Shown: positions 12,421-23,581 of the stretch, in pieces
Numbering within the stretch: the first letter of the stretch is position 1
Layout of the letters: every line of letters starts with the position of its first letter
NCBI GenBank assembly: GCA_016647705.1
Contig: CM028325.1
Coordinates: 31,290,474 to 31,354,473, forward strand
Reading direction: 5' to 3'
DNA from: Eucommia ulmoides
Lineage: Eukaryota; Streptophyta; Magnoliopsida; Garryales; Eucommiaceae
DNA: 64,000 nucleotides
Notes under the pieces: model-generated
The model's input: the letters and a program-made list of their open reading frames with translations, nothing else
Databases searched by the model: none
What the model was told of the DNA's origin: nothing
Position numbers and translations under genes: made by a program

Positions 12421-13918
12421 AGAAAGTTGGAAGTGATTCATAGAGTTGGTGGTCAATGATATTGGAGTCACAAATCAGCAGCATTGGACCTTCATTTCAG
12501 ATGCACATAAGGTACTTTTTTTCTCTCATTCTTTTTTTTTTTTTTTTTGCTGATTTTAGATTTCAATATTCTATAACTGTTTTTTTATTCTTTAACTGTC
12601 TTTTTTGTTCATTTCATTTGTAATTCAACAGGGATTGGAGACAGTGATGGAGCCCGTACTTCCTAGAGTTGAGCACCGAAATTGTTTGAGACACATCTTT
12701 GACAATTTCAAGAAGCAATTTAGAGGTCAAATAATGAAAACTGCTTTATGGTCTTGTGGGTCTGCATATTATATGCATTATTTTGGGAAGGCCATGGATA
12801 GGCTTAGGGGTCTAGATGAGAAAGCGTTTGAGTGGGTGAACAAACATCCCCTTAGGAAATGGGCTAGGTTTCACTTCAATCTGAACATCCAATGTGATAA
12901 GTTGTCGAATAATCTAACTGAGTCTTTTAATGGTTTCATCCTTAGTGCTAGGGATAAGCCAATTATCACTTTGTTAGAGACAATTAGGTGTTTACTGATG
13001 AAAAGAATGCAAATAAAGAGGGAGAATAGAAAAAATATGGAGACAACCCCAGGACCAAAAATTCATGAAGTCATAGAGAAGAATAAACGAGAAGCTGGGA
13101 AGTGTAGGGCAATGTGGTCTGGAGGGCTGATGTTTCAAGTGTTATGTCAAGATGGGGACCAATTTGTGGTTGATTTGGGCCATAGGACATGTGCTTGTAG
13201 GAAGTGGGATTTGTTTGGGATCCCACGTGAGCATGCAATTTCATCAATTTGGAGTAAAAAAAAGAGGCCATAGAATTATGTTGCCCACTGGTTTAGAAAT
13301 GAAACTTACTTGGCCACTTATGAGCCCATCATACCACCAATGAATTCATCCAACATGTGGCCTAAATCTGTGAACATTGAGTTGTTACTTCCTCTGTATC
13401 GTACACAACCTGGGAAGCCCAAAAAATCAAGGAATAAGGGACCAGATGAGGTTGCAAGACAGTGTACTCATGTGAAGAGGGCTCATACCAGTTTGAAGTG
13501 CAGAAAATCTAGTAATGTAGGCCACAATAGCAGGACATGTAAGGGTCAAGGTGAAAAAACAAAGAAGAGACAGAGGAAGAAAACCACTGTAAGTTTTTGG
13601 TTTTGTTACTTTGTGTATCTTTAGCAATACATTTTTGGTTCTGTAATTGGTTTAATTACTAATTGGATTATGCTCTAATAGGGATCTGCAAATAAAGGGA
13701 TATCCACCATGCAAGCTGCAAATTAGGTTAATGAAGTTGGAAATGAGAGGACATCTGCTACTCAAACTAGCACTCGAGTAAGACGAAAAGCAACACCTAC
13801 AAATGAGGCCAATGAAGCTACAAATGAGAGGACGTCTACTACTCAAACTAGCACTCGAGGAAGACAAAGAGCAACACCTGCAAATCAGGTAAAGAGCAGC
13901 ACCTGTAAACCAATTTGA
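12421..13918 (+). pseudogene. MULE (mudrA-type) transposase, C-terminal half, broken
   Basis: The DDE transposase of the MULE is reconstructed as exon fragments 12421-12511, 12632-13588 and 13682-13918 with GT-AG introns. Exon 1 holds the family motif WTFISDAHKG after a VNDIG segment, with a TGG-to-TGA-type stop just upstream. Exon 2 continues GLETVMEPV and holds NNLTESFNGFI, where the Glu fits the third catalytic residue, then a SWIM zinc finger (CACRKWDLFGIPREHAI) whose third Cys is Arg. A single in-frame TAG (13271-13273) precedes YVAHWFRNETYLATYEP. A CCHC-like knuckle (CRKSSNVGHNSRTC) has lost its second Cys. Exon 3 has two NERTS-TQTSTR repeats and an in-frame TAG. The zinc-binding losses, stops and missing N-terminus mark a pseudogene. 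Confidence 0.85.
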
Positions 13919-13929
13919 AGTGCAGAAAT

Positions 13930-14530
13930 AGGGTTTTTGTTTTTATTTTTGTGGATGACTATTCAATTTTGCAGTTATTTGTGGATGAAAACTTGGTATA
14001 TTTTGAAGTGTAGTGTATGAATTTATGGAATGAAACTTGGTATATTTTGAATTTTCAAGTGTAGTGTATAAATTTGTGGATGGAAACTTGGTATATTATG
14101 TTGTAGTGTTCATTTTGGGTTGTAGTGTTCAAATTGTTTGGGTATAAAAGTTTTGGAATGTTGCAGTATTCAAATTGTTGTGCTGTGATTTTGGTATAAT
14201 ATTTGTGCAGTGTTCAAATTGAAGCCATTAATATTTGTGCAGTTTTGATATAATATTTGTGCTGTGTAGTTTTGGAATGTTGCAGTGTTCAAAGTGCAAT
14301 GTAGTACAATATTCAAATTGAGTCCAAATGGGTAACGCATTACAGTGTTCAAAATATTGCAGGGTTCAAATTGTAGTCAAAATGCAGTACAGGGTTGGGC
14401 AATGCAGTGCAGGGTTCAAAATGCAGTGCAATGCAAGCCAAAATGGACGAATTTGCAATGTACAAATTAAGTTCAATTGGGCAATGCATTGCAGTGTTCA
14501 AATTGAGTTCAAACGGGCAAATTTGTAGTT
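13930..14530 (+). repeat. Repeat-rich tail of the MULE (GTGTTCAAATTG units)
   Basis: Many irregular copies of TTTTGGAATGTTGCAGTGTTCAAATTG-like text occur, roughly every 17-45 bp, along with earlier GATGAAACTTGGTATATTTTGAA repeats. ORFs reading through on both strands are by-products. Confidence 0.7.
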
Positions 14531-15552
14531 CCACTTTCGCTTAAAATTTCAGAAATGAAATATTCAGGAAATGAACACAAACAGACCATTTCAGCTCAAA
14601 TTCCAAAAATTAAATTTGAATTCAAACTATATATCAACACTTACCTAAAGTGTTTGAACTAAAACTACAGATTAAAAATAAAAATAAAAAAATAAAAAAA
14701 AATGAAGAAGAAGATACCAACTTTATCAAGAAACATGGGATTCAAGAAGAGTGAATGACTCAATTCACTTTGAAACAAGAAATCCAATCAACACCCATGA
14801 CAAAATCAAATAAAGCCACAAAATTCTTTCATTTCTTTGCTGCTTGTTTATCTTCCTCAACAACCTCAGAACTACTTGTTTGAATCTGTCACAAGGCGAG
14901 AGATCAAACCACAAAAAAAAAAAAAAAAAAAAACAACCACACCCGCCAACACCTCTCTCACAACCGTAGAACCTTCTTGAGAGATTGTCAATCGCCCATG
15001 AAGTTCTAACTTTTTCCATTTGTCCACAGTAACAGAACACTATGTTCCTCCTTACCATTTTACAATCTGGATTGCGGAATAACGAATCAAATATTCAGCC
15101 TTGCGATCTTAAAACTGTAGCCTAGCTCTAGCTCAACCCTAGTTGTTTGAACGGACCTTTTATTCTCTGAACACTATGCTCCTGCTCAACGAATCAAATA
15201 ACACTATGCTATTCGAACTGCTTCAGCCTTGTGATCTTCATTTATCCGATCAGACCTTTATTTAAGTCTTGCGATCTTCTTCTCCTCCTCAGTCTTCATC
15301 TCCTCATTGTTGCTTTCATGCCTGAACCCTAGCTCGAGCTCAACCCTAGTTGTTCGAATAGACCTGCTCTCAAGCTTTAATAGTTGCAACAACGATGTAA
15401 GGCGGGAAGAAGGGAAGCATTCCCTCCATTTTTCTTTTTCTTTTTTTTAATTATTTAATGAAGTTAAGAGGTTATGAGAAGGATTGACGATTATACCCCT
15501 GAAAAATGTTTTGTGCAGGTCACGTGCAAGCATTTCCATCCAATAAAAACAG

Positions 15553-15647
15553 GCTTATACCTAAAGGGTTTAAAATAAAACGCTCAAACAGAAAGGGACC
15601 AACTAGAAAAGTGTTAATACCTGGAGGGTTTAAAATGTAATTTCCCC
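15553..15647 (-). repeat. MULE right terminal inverted repeat
   Basis: 95-bp partner of 12302-12396, ending GTAATTTCCCC before the TSD TAAGTTCTA. Confidence 0.9.
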
Positions 15648-15656
15648 TAAGTTCTA

Positions 15657-16155
15657 ATGTGTCACTTTGTTCTTTGTATGTACGAATTTTTTTTTATTCA
15701 TATGTGATATTTCTTTATCTTTATTGTTCTGTGTGTTTGGATTTACTTTTGTGATTCTTACTTTTTAAATTATTTCTTTAATTGAGATTTTTTTTTATTT
15801 TTTATTTTTTATTATTATTTAATTCTATTGTAAAGTTCATATATGGGTAATGTATATTTCTAAATGAATTATAGAATTTTATACTCGTGCCTTTAAGCCC
15901 GAGGTATATACTAGTGTGTATATATGTATATTGTATGTAAAGCATTTATATTTCCCCCATACAAGACACGTGTATGGCTCAATCTATTACAATAAAAAGT
16001 AACATTTTTACTATCTACACAAACACCCCTAAATTTTATATAATATTATTGTGAACTCAAAAAATTACACTTATAACCTACAAATGATCAAATATTCATT
16101 TATATCTAAAAAGTTCCATAATGTATATAAAACATTATCCCATAAAAATAATAAT
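15657..16155. other. AT-rich spacer between MULE and Tat element
   Basis: Poly-T/AT-rich sequence. Apart from the Helitron-like end at 15884-15914, nothing is recognised. Confidence 0.5.
15884..15914 (+). mobile_element. Helitron-like 3' terminus
   Basis: A near-perfect stem (CTCGTGC / GCCCGAG, loop CTTTAA) is followed after 7 bases by CTAG and then T, the layout of Helitron 3' ends (hairpin then CTRR, inserted before T). No certain 5' end. Confidence 0.4.
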
Positions 16156-16160
16156 TTATT

Positions 16161-16959
16161 TGATGAGGGTATTTTTTGGGCATCTCTGAGTCAGCACTTG
16201 GGATCCAACCACGTTTTAACCCTCGTAATAAAAGGGACGCATTCTGGAATCCACAACGTCACGCTGGAGCATACGCTGACTACTGTTCCTCCCTGGAATC
16301 TCATTTGCACCTAGGGAGGGGTGAGGAGCCCCGTAGAAACGTGCCTCTCTGAGCTCTGTGCCGTGCCATCGGCGATTAATTTCAGGGACTCAACCGTCCA
16401 CCTTGATCGGCTCCCTTTTTCACCTTGTTTCTTCTCCAAGACCCTACGGATCTCCGTGCTTCTTTACTAGCTCACCACCGTAGGCCTAACAAAGGCCTGT
16501 GGGCTTCGCCAAATGGGCCCAAAATCCCAAGCCCAACGATTATCTCCTAAACATAACGAATTATTGGCTAAACACATGATTTCAACTAATTAATCGTGTT
16601 TATGTCCGACTAATCATCTCCAATGCCTATATATATCAGGAGCTATGTAAACCCAAGGTACGTTCGAATACACTTATATTATGTGCGAGTTCATTTGTTT
16701 ACTTTCTATATTATGTACCTTTTCTCTCTGAGCACTGATTACCACGCTGGAGGGGCTTCACTGGGACAAACCCTGATCTGAACCTTCTGCAGGTACACTC
16801 TTTGAGGCGCATGACTCTAGACATAGCAGGTCAATCCTCCCAGGACCTAGCACATCTCACGTAAACACTTTTCAACCGACGACTCATCCTTAGCAAGAGG
16901 ACCCACCTGTTATCCGACTGGACCATACTCGAGGTGTGTACCAGTTTTATGCACCAACA
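16161..16959 (+). repeat. 5' LTR of Tat element
   Basis: 799 bp from TGATGAGGGTATTTTTT to TGCACCAACA. A TATATATATC TATA-like box lies near 16627. The start TGATGAGGG is shared exactly with the 3' LTR. Confidence 0.95.
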
Positions 16960-16962
16960 GTT

Positions 16963-16980
16963 TGGCACTGCTTGTGGGAA
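16963..16980 (+). other. Primer binding site of Tat element
   Basis: TGGCACTGCTTGTGGGAA, three bases after the LTR, is a degraded form of the TGGCGCCGTCTGTGGGAA PBS common in Tat-lineage elements. Confidence 0.7.
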
Positions 16981-17200
16981 CCAAACAAAAAGTCTTTCCC
17001 TAATCACTGCTCTCTGCTCAGCTGAGCTTGAATGATCACAAAGTCCAGTTAGATAGATATAAAACTGAAGAACGAGAAGACATGTCAAAAAATCCAAGCG
17101 CATACCCACCAGCTCCTACCAACGAGAATAACTGCCCCCCCATGGTCAGGCAGGACCATCCACTCTGCCACTGGGGACTGCAGGACAGACCTCAGGAGCT

Positions 17201-18840
17201 ATGGACGCATCTCGAGTTGATTTCCTTGAACGCCAAATGCAAGAGTTCAAGTCAAGTATACAACTCCTCTCCGCGTGCTTGCCACCGCCTCCTATTCAGG
17301 GTAGACTGGCCCTCCAGCCCGCAACACTTAAGGAGACACCTCAAGATCGCGATGTTTTCATGGACACTCTGAATGGGCAAGAGCCCGAGGTTCGCCCTCC
17401 GCCTCGTGAATTTGTGCTAAAGGATATGTCAGTGTCCCCTAATAGTCGTTCTATTCATCAGCTTGCCAGGTCGGATCATAGAGGTCAACGTGATCATGAG
17501 GTTGACTTGTACTCACCTCCCTCCTATCACCCTATTGCCCGATCTGCGGACAGTCAGATCCAGGGAGAGCCTCGAGCAGGGGAGGTTGTGGAGCACTGTC
17601 TGGCCAACATGGAAGCCTGTTTTCAAGATGTGCAAAGAGGCCGGTTTGGACCGGGTGTTATTTTGGAGGTGAATTCTCCTTTTGTGGATAATGTTCTGGA
17701 AGAAGTAGCGTCGAGGCACTTCACCCAATCCTAGATGAGTTCGTATGATGGGACTTCAGATCCCATTGACCACCTTTCTATGTTCTTCAAGTCTCATATG
17801 GACATGTAGGTGGCCTCTGTAGCTTTGAGGTATAGAGCATTTCCCATCACTCTTATAGGTACTGCAAGATCATGGTTCTAGGGTTTGAGGCCAGCGTCCA
17901 TCTCTACCTTCAGAGAACTTGAGTAATTGTTCTTGGCCCGTTTCAATCGTTCCCAGTGTAGGCCAAGGACTGTGGCTCATATTATCACTCTTCGACAAGA
18001 GCCCACTGAATCTTTAGGTGATTTCGTTGGGCATTTCAACCGAGAAACAAATTTATGCGATGACCTTCCTGACGCCGTTGCGCTAAATGCCTTTGTTGAC
18101 GAGCTCCGGCATCAGAGATTATCCTACGATCTCTGCTCCAACCTTGCTCTCACACTCGATCAAGCCCTAGACTGTGGAACTAGATTCCATGGTACTGACC
18201 TTTGTGCTGACACCAAGAGATAGCGGGAAGGGGCAAACCAGCCTAGGAAATCGAGAAATAGAAATTTGAATCAAACCCAAGACTCAAGAAGATTACAGGC
18301 AGCAGGAAGACTGGGACCCCTGCCTGGGGAGATGAGACCATTTCTTCTCCCAGGGCATCGCCAGCAAGGGTTCACCCCGCTTGCGACCTCAGTAGCCATC
18401 ATCTTCGAGCAAAATTCAGGGAGGGATTTCTTCCATCCTCTACCACCCCCGAGAAGGAAGCCGCTCAGAAGGGTAACAACCAAGTACTGTGCGTTTCACC
18501 GAGACCGGGGGCATTCTATTGAGGACTACTTCCAGTTAAAACAGGAAATTAAAGCTCTCATCCAAAGAGGTTATCTAGGGAACTACGTCCGAAGGGAGAA
18601 TCAGGAGCGAAACGCCGAGGAAGAATCGTCGATAGAGCCTCAGGCTCAAAGGAGACGGGGGAATCGCACTTGTTTACAACCCCGAAAGGTAGGGGCTGGG
18701 GACGATCAGCAACGCGTGGATGGAGAGATCAACGTCATTCACAGCGGACTTGGCTCTGGGAGAGAAACATCATCTTCTAGAAAGAGGCATGAGCGAAGGG
18801 CTAAACAAAAAGCGAACGAAGATATATATGAAGTAAGCAC
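17201..18840 (+). pseudogene. gag of Tat element (broken by stops)
   Basis: Capsid/nucleocapsid polyprotein in one frame interrupted by several stops, starting MDASRVDFLERQMQEF with a coiled-coil-like N-terminus. The segment around 17735-18225 matches the plant gypsy gag fold: SSYDGTSDPIDHLSMFFKS, then ALRYRAFPITLIGTARSWF with a stop after the F, then FLARFNRSQ and LRQEPTESLGDFVGHFN. Further on, YCAFHRDRGHSIEDYFQLK (about 18487) is the usual gag C-terminal motif of this lineage, with Tyr in place of the expected Cys. Stops near 17732, 17808, 17879 and 18222 break translation. The next domain, protease, follows in the same frame. Confidence 0.85.
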
Positions 18841-19327
18841 CGTAGATGCTGTCGTGCACAATATTATATCCTTCAGCGAGGCTGACCTTCAGGGGGTACA
18901 TATACCCCACGAGGACGCCCTAGTCATCACCGCCATGGTCAATTATTTCAGGATAGGGTGCATCTTTGTCGACGGAGGGCATTCAACTGACATCATCTTT
19001 AAATGGGCCTTTGACAAGGTAGGGACAGAGGCCGGTACCCTGCAACCCACTAGGTCCCCCCTAGTTGGTTTTGGGGAGGAGGTGGTCAACTCCCTCGGAT
19101 CGGTCTCATTACCTGTCACGATTGGGACAAGTCTAAAGTCCGTGACGAAATGGGCCAAGTTTTTAATTGTGGATAGACCGTCACCCAATAATGCTATCAT
19201 AGAAAGGCCGACTATCTCAGCATTCAAGGCCGTTTGCTCTCCGTATCATCAAGTCATGAAATTTCCCACCAATCAGGAGATCGGAGTGGTTAGAGGTGAC
19301 CAGAAGGTATCACGTGCCTATGCCTGA
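18841..19327 (+). pseudogene. Aspartic protease domain of Tat element
   Basis: It continues in frame with the end of gag and covers retropepsin-like sequence VHIPHEDALVITAMV then CIFVDGGHSTDIIF. The expected catalytic motif is D-S/T-G in VD(S/T)GSSADI; here it reads DGG, so the Ser/Thr is Gly. Further family-like sequence follows (SLPVTIGTS, FLIVDRPSPNNAI). The frame ends at a stop at 19327, and the RT region resumes in other frames, so at least one frameshift separates them. Confidence 0.75.
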
Positions 19328-19415
19328 AGGTCACTGGAACAAAAGAAATAGCAACCAGTGGCGGGGCTTGACCTTCGAGGGTCTGAGCTGGACACTCTTA
19401 AGCTCATGACCCTAG

Positions 19416-21478
19416 ATGCTAAAACAAATCCTGGTGCTAATTGATGACCCTAGAGATGAGGAACCAGGCCCCCGCCCACACGAAGACTTGGTTGAAGTTT
19501 CAATTCATCCAACTCTTAAAGAGAGAAATGTTAGGGTAGGAGCCAAGCTCGTCCTAGGACAATGGGTTGAGCTCACAAGGCTACGACGAAAGAATGTCGA
19601 TGTATTCGCCTGGTCCCATGATGAGCTCCCCGGAATTCATCCAAAAGTGGCCATGCACAAATCATCGAAGAAGAAATACAGAAATTGATCAAGTCCAGTG
19701 TCGAAGAGAATGTGACGTTTCCAGACTGGCTGTCCAAAGTTGTGCTCGCCCCTAAAGCTGGAGGCAAGTGGAGACTCTGCGTTAAGTTTAAGGACCTCAA
19801 CAAGGCCTACCCCAAAGACTTTTTTCCTCTACTGAGGATTGATCTTATCATTGATGCCACGGCGGGTCACGAGCTCCTTAGCTTTCTGGACGCATATGCC
19901 GGCTAAAATCAGATCCTCTTGTTCCCTCCTAATAAGATCAAAACGTCCTTCATTACGGACAAGGGGACATATTGCTACAAGGTGATGCCCTTCGGCCTGC
20001 GCAACGCTGGAGCCACCTACTAGAGGTTGGTCAACAAGAAGTTCAAGGAGGATATTGGAAAGACCATGGAGGTTTACATTGATGATATGCTGGTGAAAAG
20101 CTCATGAGCTCCTAATCACCTGACGCACCTCCAGAAATATTTTGACACGCTGAGAACCCACCGGATCAAGCTCAACCCCACCAAGTATATCTTTGGCATC
20201 TCTGTAGAGAAGTTCCTTGGTTATATGGTCTCTCAGCGCGGAATTGATGCCAACCCTGACCAAATCACTGCTATACTCGGTATGTCCACGCCCCGCTCAA
20301 AGAAGGAGATCCAAATGCTGACCGTTAGGCTTGCAGCCCTGAACCATTTCATCTCTAAGTCTTCAAAATGGTATTTACCTTTTTTTAAGGTGCTGCGTAG
20401 GAACAAAGACTTTACCTGGACAAATAAGTGTGAAACTGCATTATGTGATCTGAAATGTTACCTCTCCTCAGCTATGTTACTCAGCACTACTAAGATGGGG
20501 AAGGAGTTATTCTTGTACATTTCTGTTTCCTCAACCGTAGTAAGCGCAGCCCTGGTGAGAGAGAGAAATGGTGTTTAAAACCCGGTGTACTACTCCAGCA
20601 GGGTCCTCCTGGATACTGAGACCAAATACTCAAAATTCAAAAAGTTGGCCTATGCCCTACTGATCCCCTCCAGAAAACTCCGACAATATTTTTAGGCGCA
20701 CACCATTGTGGTTTTGACTGACTAACCCCTGAAGCAGATCCTGCATTCTCTTGATGTCTCAGGAAGGCTGATGAAATACAGTTTTGAGTTGGGACAGTTC
20801 CATATTGAATATCGACCAAGAACGGCCGTCAAAGGCCAAGTCTTCGCCGATTTCATCGCAGAACTCACCTTCCCGGAAGAGCAGGATCCAAAAGTAATTC
20901 GTCAAAAACCTCCGTCTCTAGGAGACCCGAGGACCTCCTCCAACCCATGCGGCTTCGACCGGACAGCCTGGCAGTTCTTCATAGATAGATCATCCAATAT
21001 AAGTGGTTATGGAGTGGGAATGATTCTGGTAGCCCCTGATAAAGAAGTTGTTGAATATGCTCTTCAACTCGGGTTCAGGGCTACAAACAATGAAGGTGAG
21101 TACGAAGCCTTATTCGCTGGTCTTCGCTTGGCAAAGGAATTCAATGTGTAAACTCTCATGGTCTTTTGTGACTTGCAACTCGTGGTCAACCAGGTGAACG
21201 GAAGCTACATGGCAAAGGATCCGAGTATGTTGGCATACTTGGAAAGGGTCAGAGCACTTATGATAAATTTTGAAAAAATCCAAGTGTCTCAAATCTCACG
21301 CGAAGAGAACAGGCACGCTGACACCCTGGCGAATCTAGCCTCGGCGGTCGAGTGGACTCTGAAGAGGAGCATCCCTGTAGAGTACCTTGACACCCCAAGC
21401 ATTACAGCCTCAGATCCTGTGGCCGCTATCTGTGAACTCACTGATCCGTCAATTTGGATGGACCCAATCAAGCAGTAG
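19416..21478 (+). pseudogene. Reverse transcriptase and RNase H of Tat element
   Basis: 19416-19688 (shifted frame) carries the pre-RT segment RRKNVDVFAWSHDELPGI. From 19685 onward one frame holds the RT: WLSKVVLAPKAGGKWRLCV, DLNKAYPKDFFPL, VMPFGLRNAGATY, and the catalytic YIDD in VYIDDMLVKS (about 20073). RNase H follows (AWQFFIDRSSN, NNEGEYEALFAGLRLA, CDLQLVVNQVNGSY, ENRHADTLANLAS). Stops replace expected codons at 19903, 20020, 20105, 20576, 20693, 20722, 21149 and 21476; several are CAG/CAA/CGA to TAG/TAA/TGA. The active-site YIDD is intact but the protein cannot be made whole. Confidence 0.9.
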
Positions 21479-22711
21479 CTAGAGCGAGGTACCCTCCTAG
21501 GAGATCGAATGGAGGCCAAAAGGGTACGTTACCAGGCAGCAAGGTACACTCTCATTGATGAAGTTCTTTACCAAAAGTCATTCTTAGGCCCCTATTCCAA
21601 ATATCTTCGTCCTGAAGAAGCCAAGTATGTCCTAAGTGAGACTCACGAAGGATTGTGTGGAAACCACTCGGGGGGTAGGTCCCTTGCCGCAAAACTACTA
21701 CGCTAAGGATATTTCTAGCCCAAAATGCATGAGGATGCCATGGAATTTGTCAAGAAATACGATAAGTTTAAGAGATTTTCCCCGCACCCTCACGCTCCTC
21801 CCACCATGCTGGTTCCGATAACAAGCCCATGGCCCTTTGCTTAGTGGGACATTGACCTGCTCAGGCCCTTCTCCCAAGGGACTGGGCAGAGGAAGTTCCT
21901 GATCGTTGCCATCGATTATTTCACGAAGTGGGTCGAGGCTGAGCCACTAGCACAAATCACCAAGGAAAAAATTTGCGACTTTGCGTGGAAAAGCATAGTG
22001 TGCCGATTTGGGGTCCCAAGAGCAATTGTGTCTGACATTGGTACCAAGTTCGACAACTCTATCTGTATCACCTTCTATGCAGAGTTAGGGATCAGGACAA
22101 ACTTTATCTCCCCTGGCCACCCTCAATCAAATGGCCAAGTGAATGTTACAAATAGGACCCTCTTACATGGGTTGAAAACAAGACTTGATAAGTGAAAAGG
22201 ATGGTGGGTGGAAGATATCTACCCTGTCCTTTGGGCATACCATACCACTCCAAGAACTCCAACGGGAAAAACACCTTTTGCAATGGCCTTCGACTCCAAG
22301 GCCGTCATCCCCACGGAAATGAGCATGTAAACTTTCCGAACTACTGAGGCCTTTGATCAAATAAAGAATAATGCGGTGTTATCGTTGAGCCTTGACCTCC
22401 TCGAAGAGCGAATGGAACAGGCCCAAATTCGGCAAACTGCCTACCACCAGAAGGTAGCGAGATACTGCGACTGGTGAGTCCGCCCTTGTTCCTTTGACAT
22501 CGGTGACCTTGTTCTCAAGAAAGTCACTCTGGCCACCAAAGAACAAGGCACCGGAAAACTAGCCCCTACTTGGGAAGGTCCATATAGGGTCACCGGGATC
22601 ACGCGTCCAGGTACCTACGATCTTGAAACAGAGGACGGCGTGCCACTCAGGCACCTATGGAATGCCGATCATCTGAAGCCCTACTTCCGTGGGGAAGATT
22701 CTCACTTGTAA
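21479..22711 (+). pseudogene. Integrase of Tat element (broken)
   Basis: Same frame as RT. The zinc-binding region keeps the His pair (HEGLCGNH) but the downstream Cys pair is Tyr/Phe (YDKFKRF). The core shows WDIDLL (first Asp), SDIGTKFDN (second Asp) and NGQVNVTNRTLLHGLK, where the usual catalytic Glu of NGQVEVTNR is Asn. The C-terminal part has DLVLKK, APTWEGPYRV and LRHLWNADHLKPYF and ends at the natural stop 22709-22711. Stops occur near 21704, 21713, 21841, 22193, 22328 and 22475. Confidence 0.88.
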
Positions 22712-23581
22712 ATAACTTTTTTTTTGTACGGTGTAATAGTTTTTGCTTATCTAAATAAAAAAGATGTTGTGTACAATGTGCCTTATGATCCTCCAAGAAA
22801 ACGACATCCCAGCCCACAGGGTTGCGGGTGATTCTCCCTAAATGGCCTCCTAATACTCAACGTCATGGAGGACTCTCAACAAGACTTATCTCGATGCTCA
22901 GCGTCGAGGGTGATAACTAGACCTTCTCCAAAGGTCAATAGTCCATACCCGGGGAAAGACTAAGGTCATCCACCAAGGGTGAGGAATTGATTAGGTTTGA
23001 GAACCTGTCGCTAAGTACTTCTCCCCACCAGTCGACGATAAGTCCGACGTTTTAAAATGGAAGGTGCTCCTGCATGGGCTAAAAACGAGATAACCTAAAA
23101 AGGTTTAGGAATAAACCCGACTAGGAAGAACTCACCTATGACCGACCACGAGAAACCAACCGTCGTGTTGGATCTCTGTGGACTGCGAGGACCAGATGCC
23201 CTAGAAAACCTACCTCCTTAGTCCGCGACACGATTTTCTCATGATTAACTCATGTCCCGGACTGGGGGGGGTAGGCCCTGGATAAAGATGAGAAACTCTT
23301 GAAGTTTTTGTTTAAGATAAGTTTTTTTACAACTTTCCAAAATTTTGCAACTCTAAAAACCATGCCAGGTGGAGAATGGAAGTGGTAAAAATGCTGGGAA
23401 GAAGAATAGACTTGCAGAAGTACACAAAAAATAATTTACATTCATATGTTCAGAAGATGTACAAAAATGGGTCATCAGCCCATTACAAAAAGAGGGGATC
23501 GTCCACCCAATGCAAGTCGACAAAAAGAATAAGTAAAAAGTCTACAAAAACTCAAGTGTTAGAGAAGCAACGACCTAGAGA
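22712..23581. other. Spacer between pol and antisense ORF of the Tat element
   Basis: 3' untranslated sequence of the element. It contains an AATAAA-like site (22755) just after pol and no recognised coding sequence. Confidence 0.6.

Larger units (their letters stand above)
12302..15647 (+). mobile_element. Mutator-like element (MULE), internally deleted, 3346 bp
   Basis: Terminal inverted repeats of 95 bp (12302-12396 and 15553-15647) differ at only a few positions and start GGGGAAATTAC. The flanking 9-mers TAAATTATA (12293-12301) and TAAGTTCTA (15648-15656) match at 7 of 9, and 9 bp is the characteristic MULE TSD length. Inside are the C-terminal half of a mudrA-type transposase and a repeat-rich tail. 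The left TIR is joined almost directly to coding sequence at about 12418, so the N-terminal half of the transposase has been deleted. It cannot be autonomous. Confidence 0.9.

Noticed and set aside
14170-14534. Overlapping ORFs in the MULE tail
   Set aside because: By-products of GTGTTCAAATTG repeats, present on both strands.
19685-21478. RT as part of an endogenous pararetrovirus
   Set aside because: LTRs with TSD, integrase after RNase H and a Tat-like gag identify a Ty3/gypsy retrotransposon. No movement-protein motif was seen.
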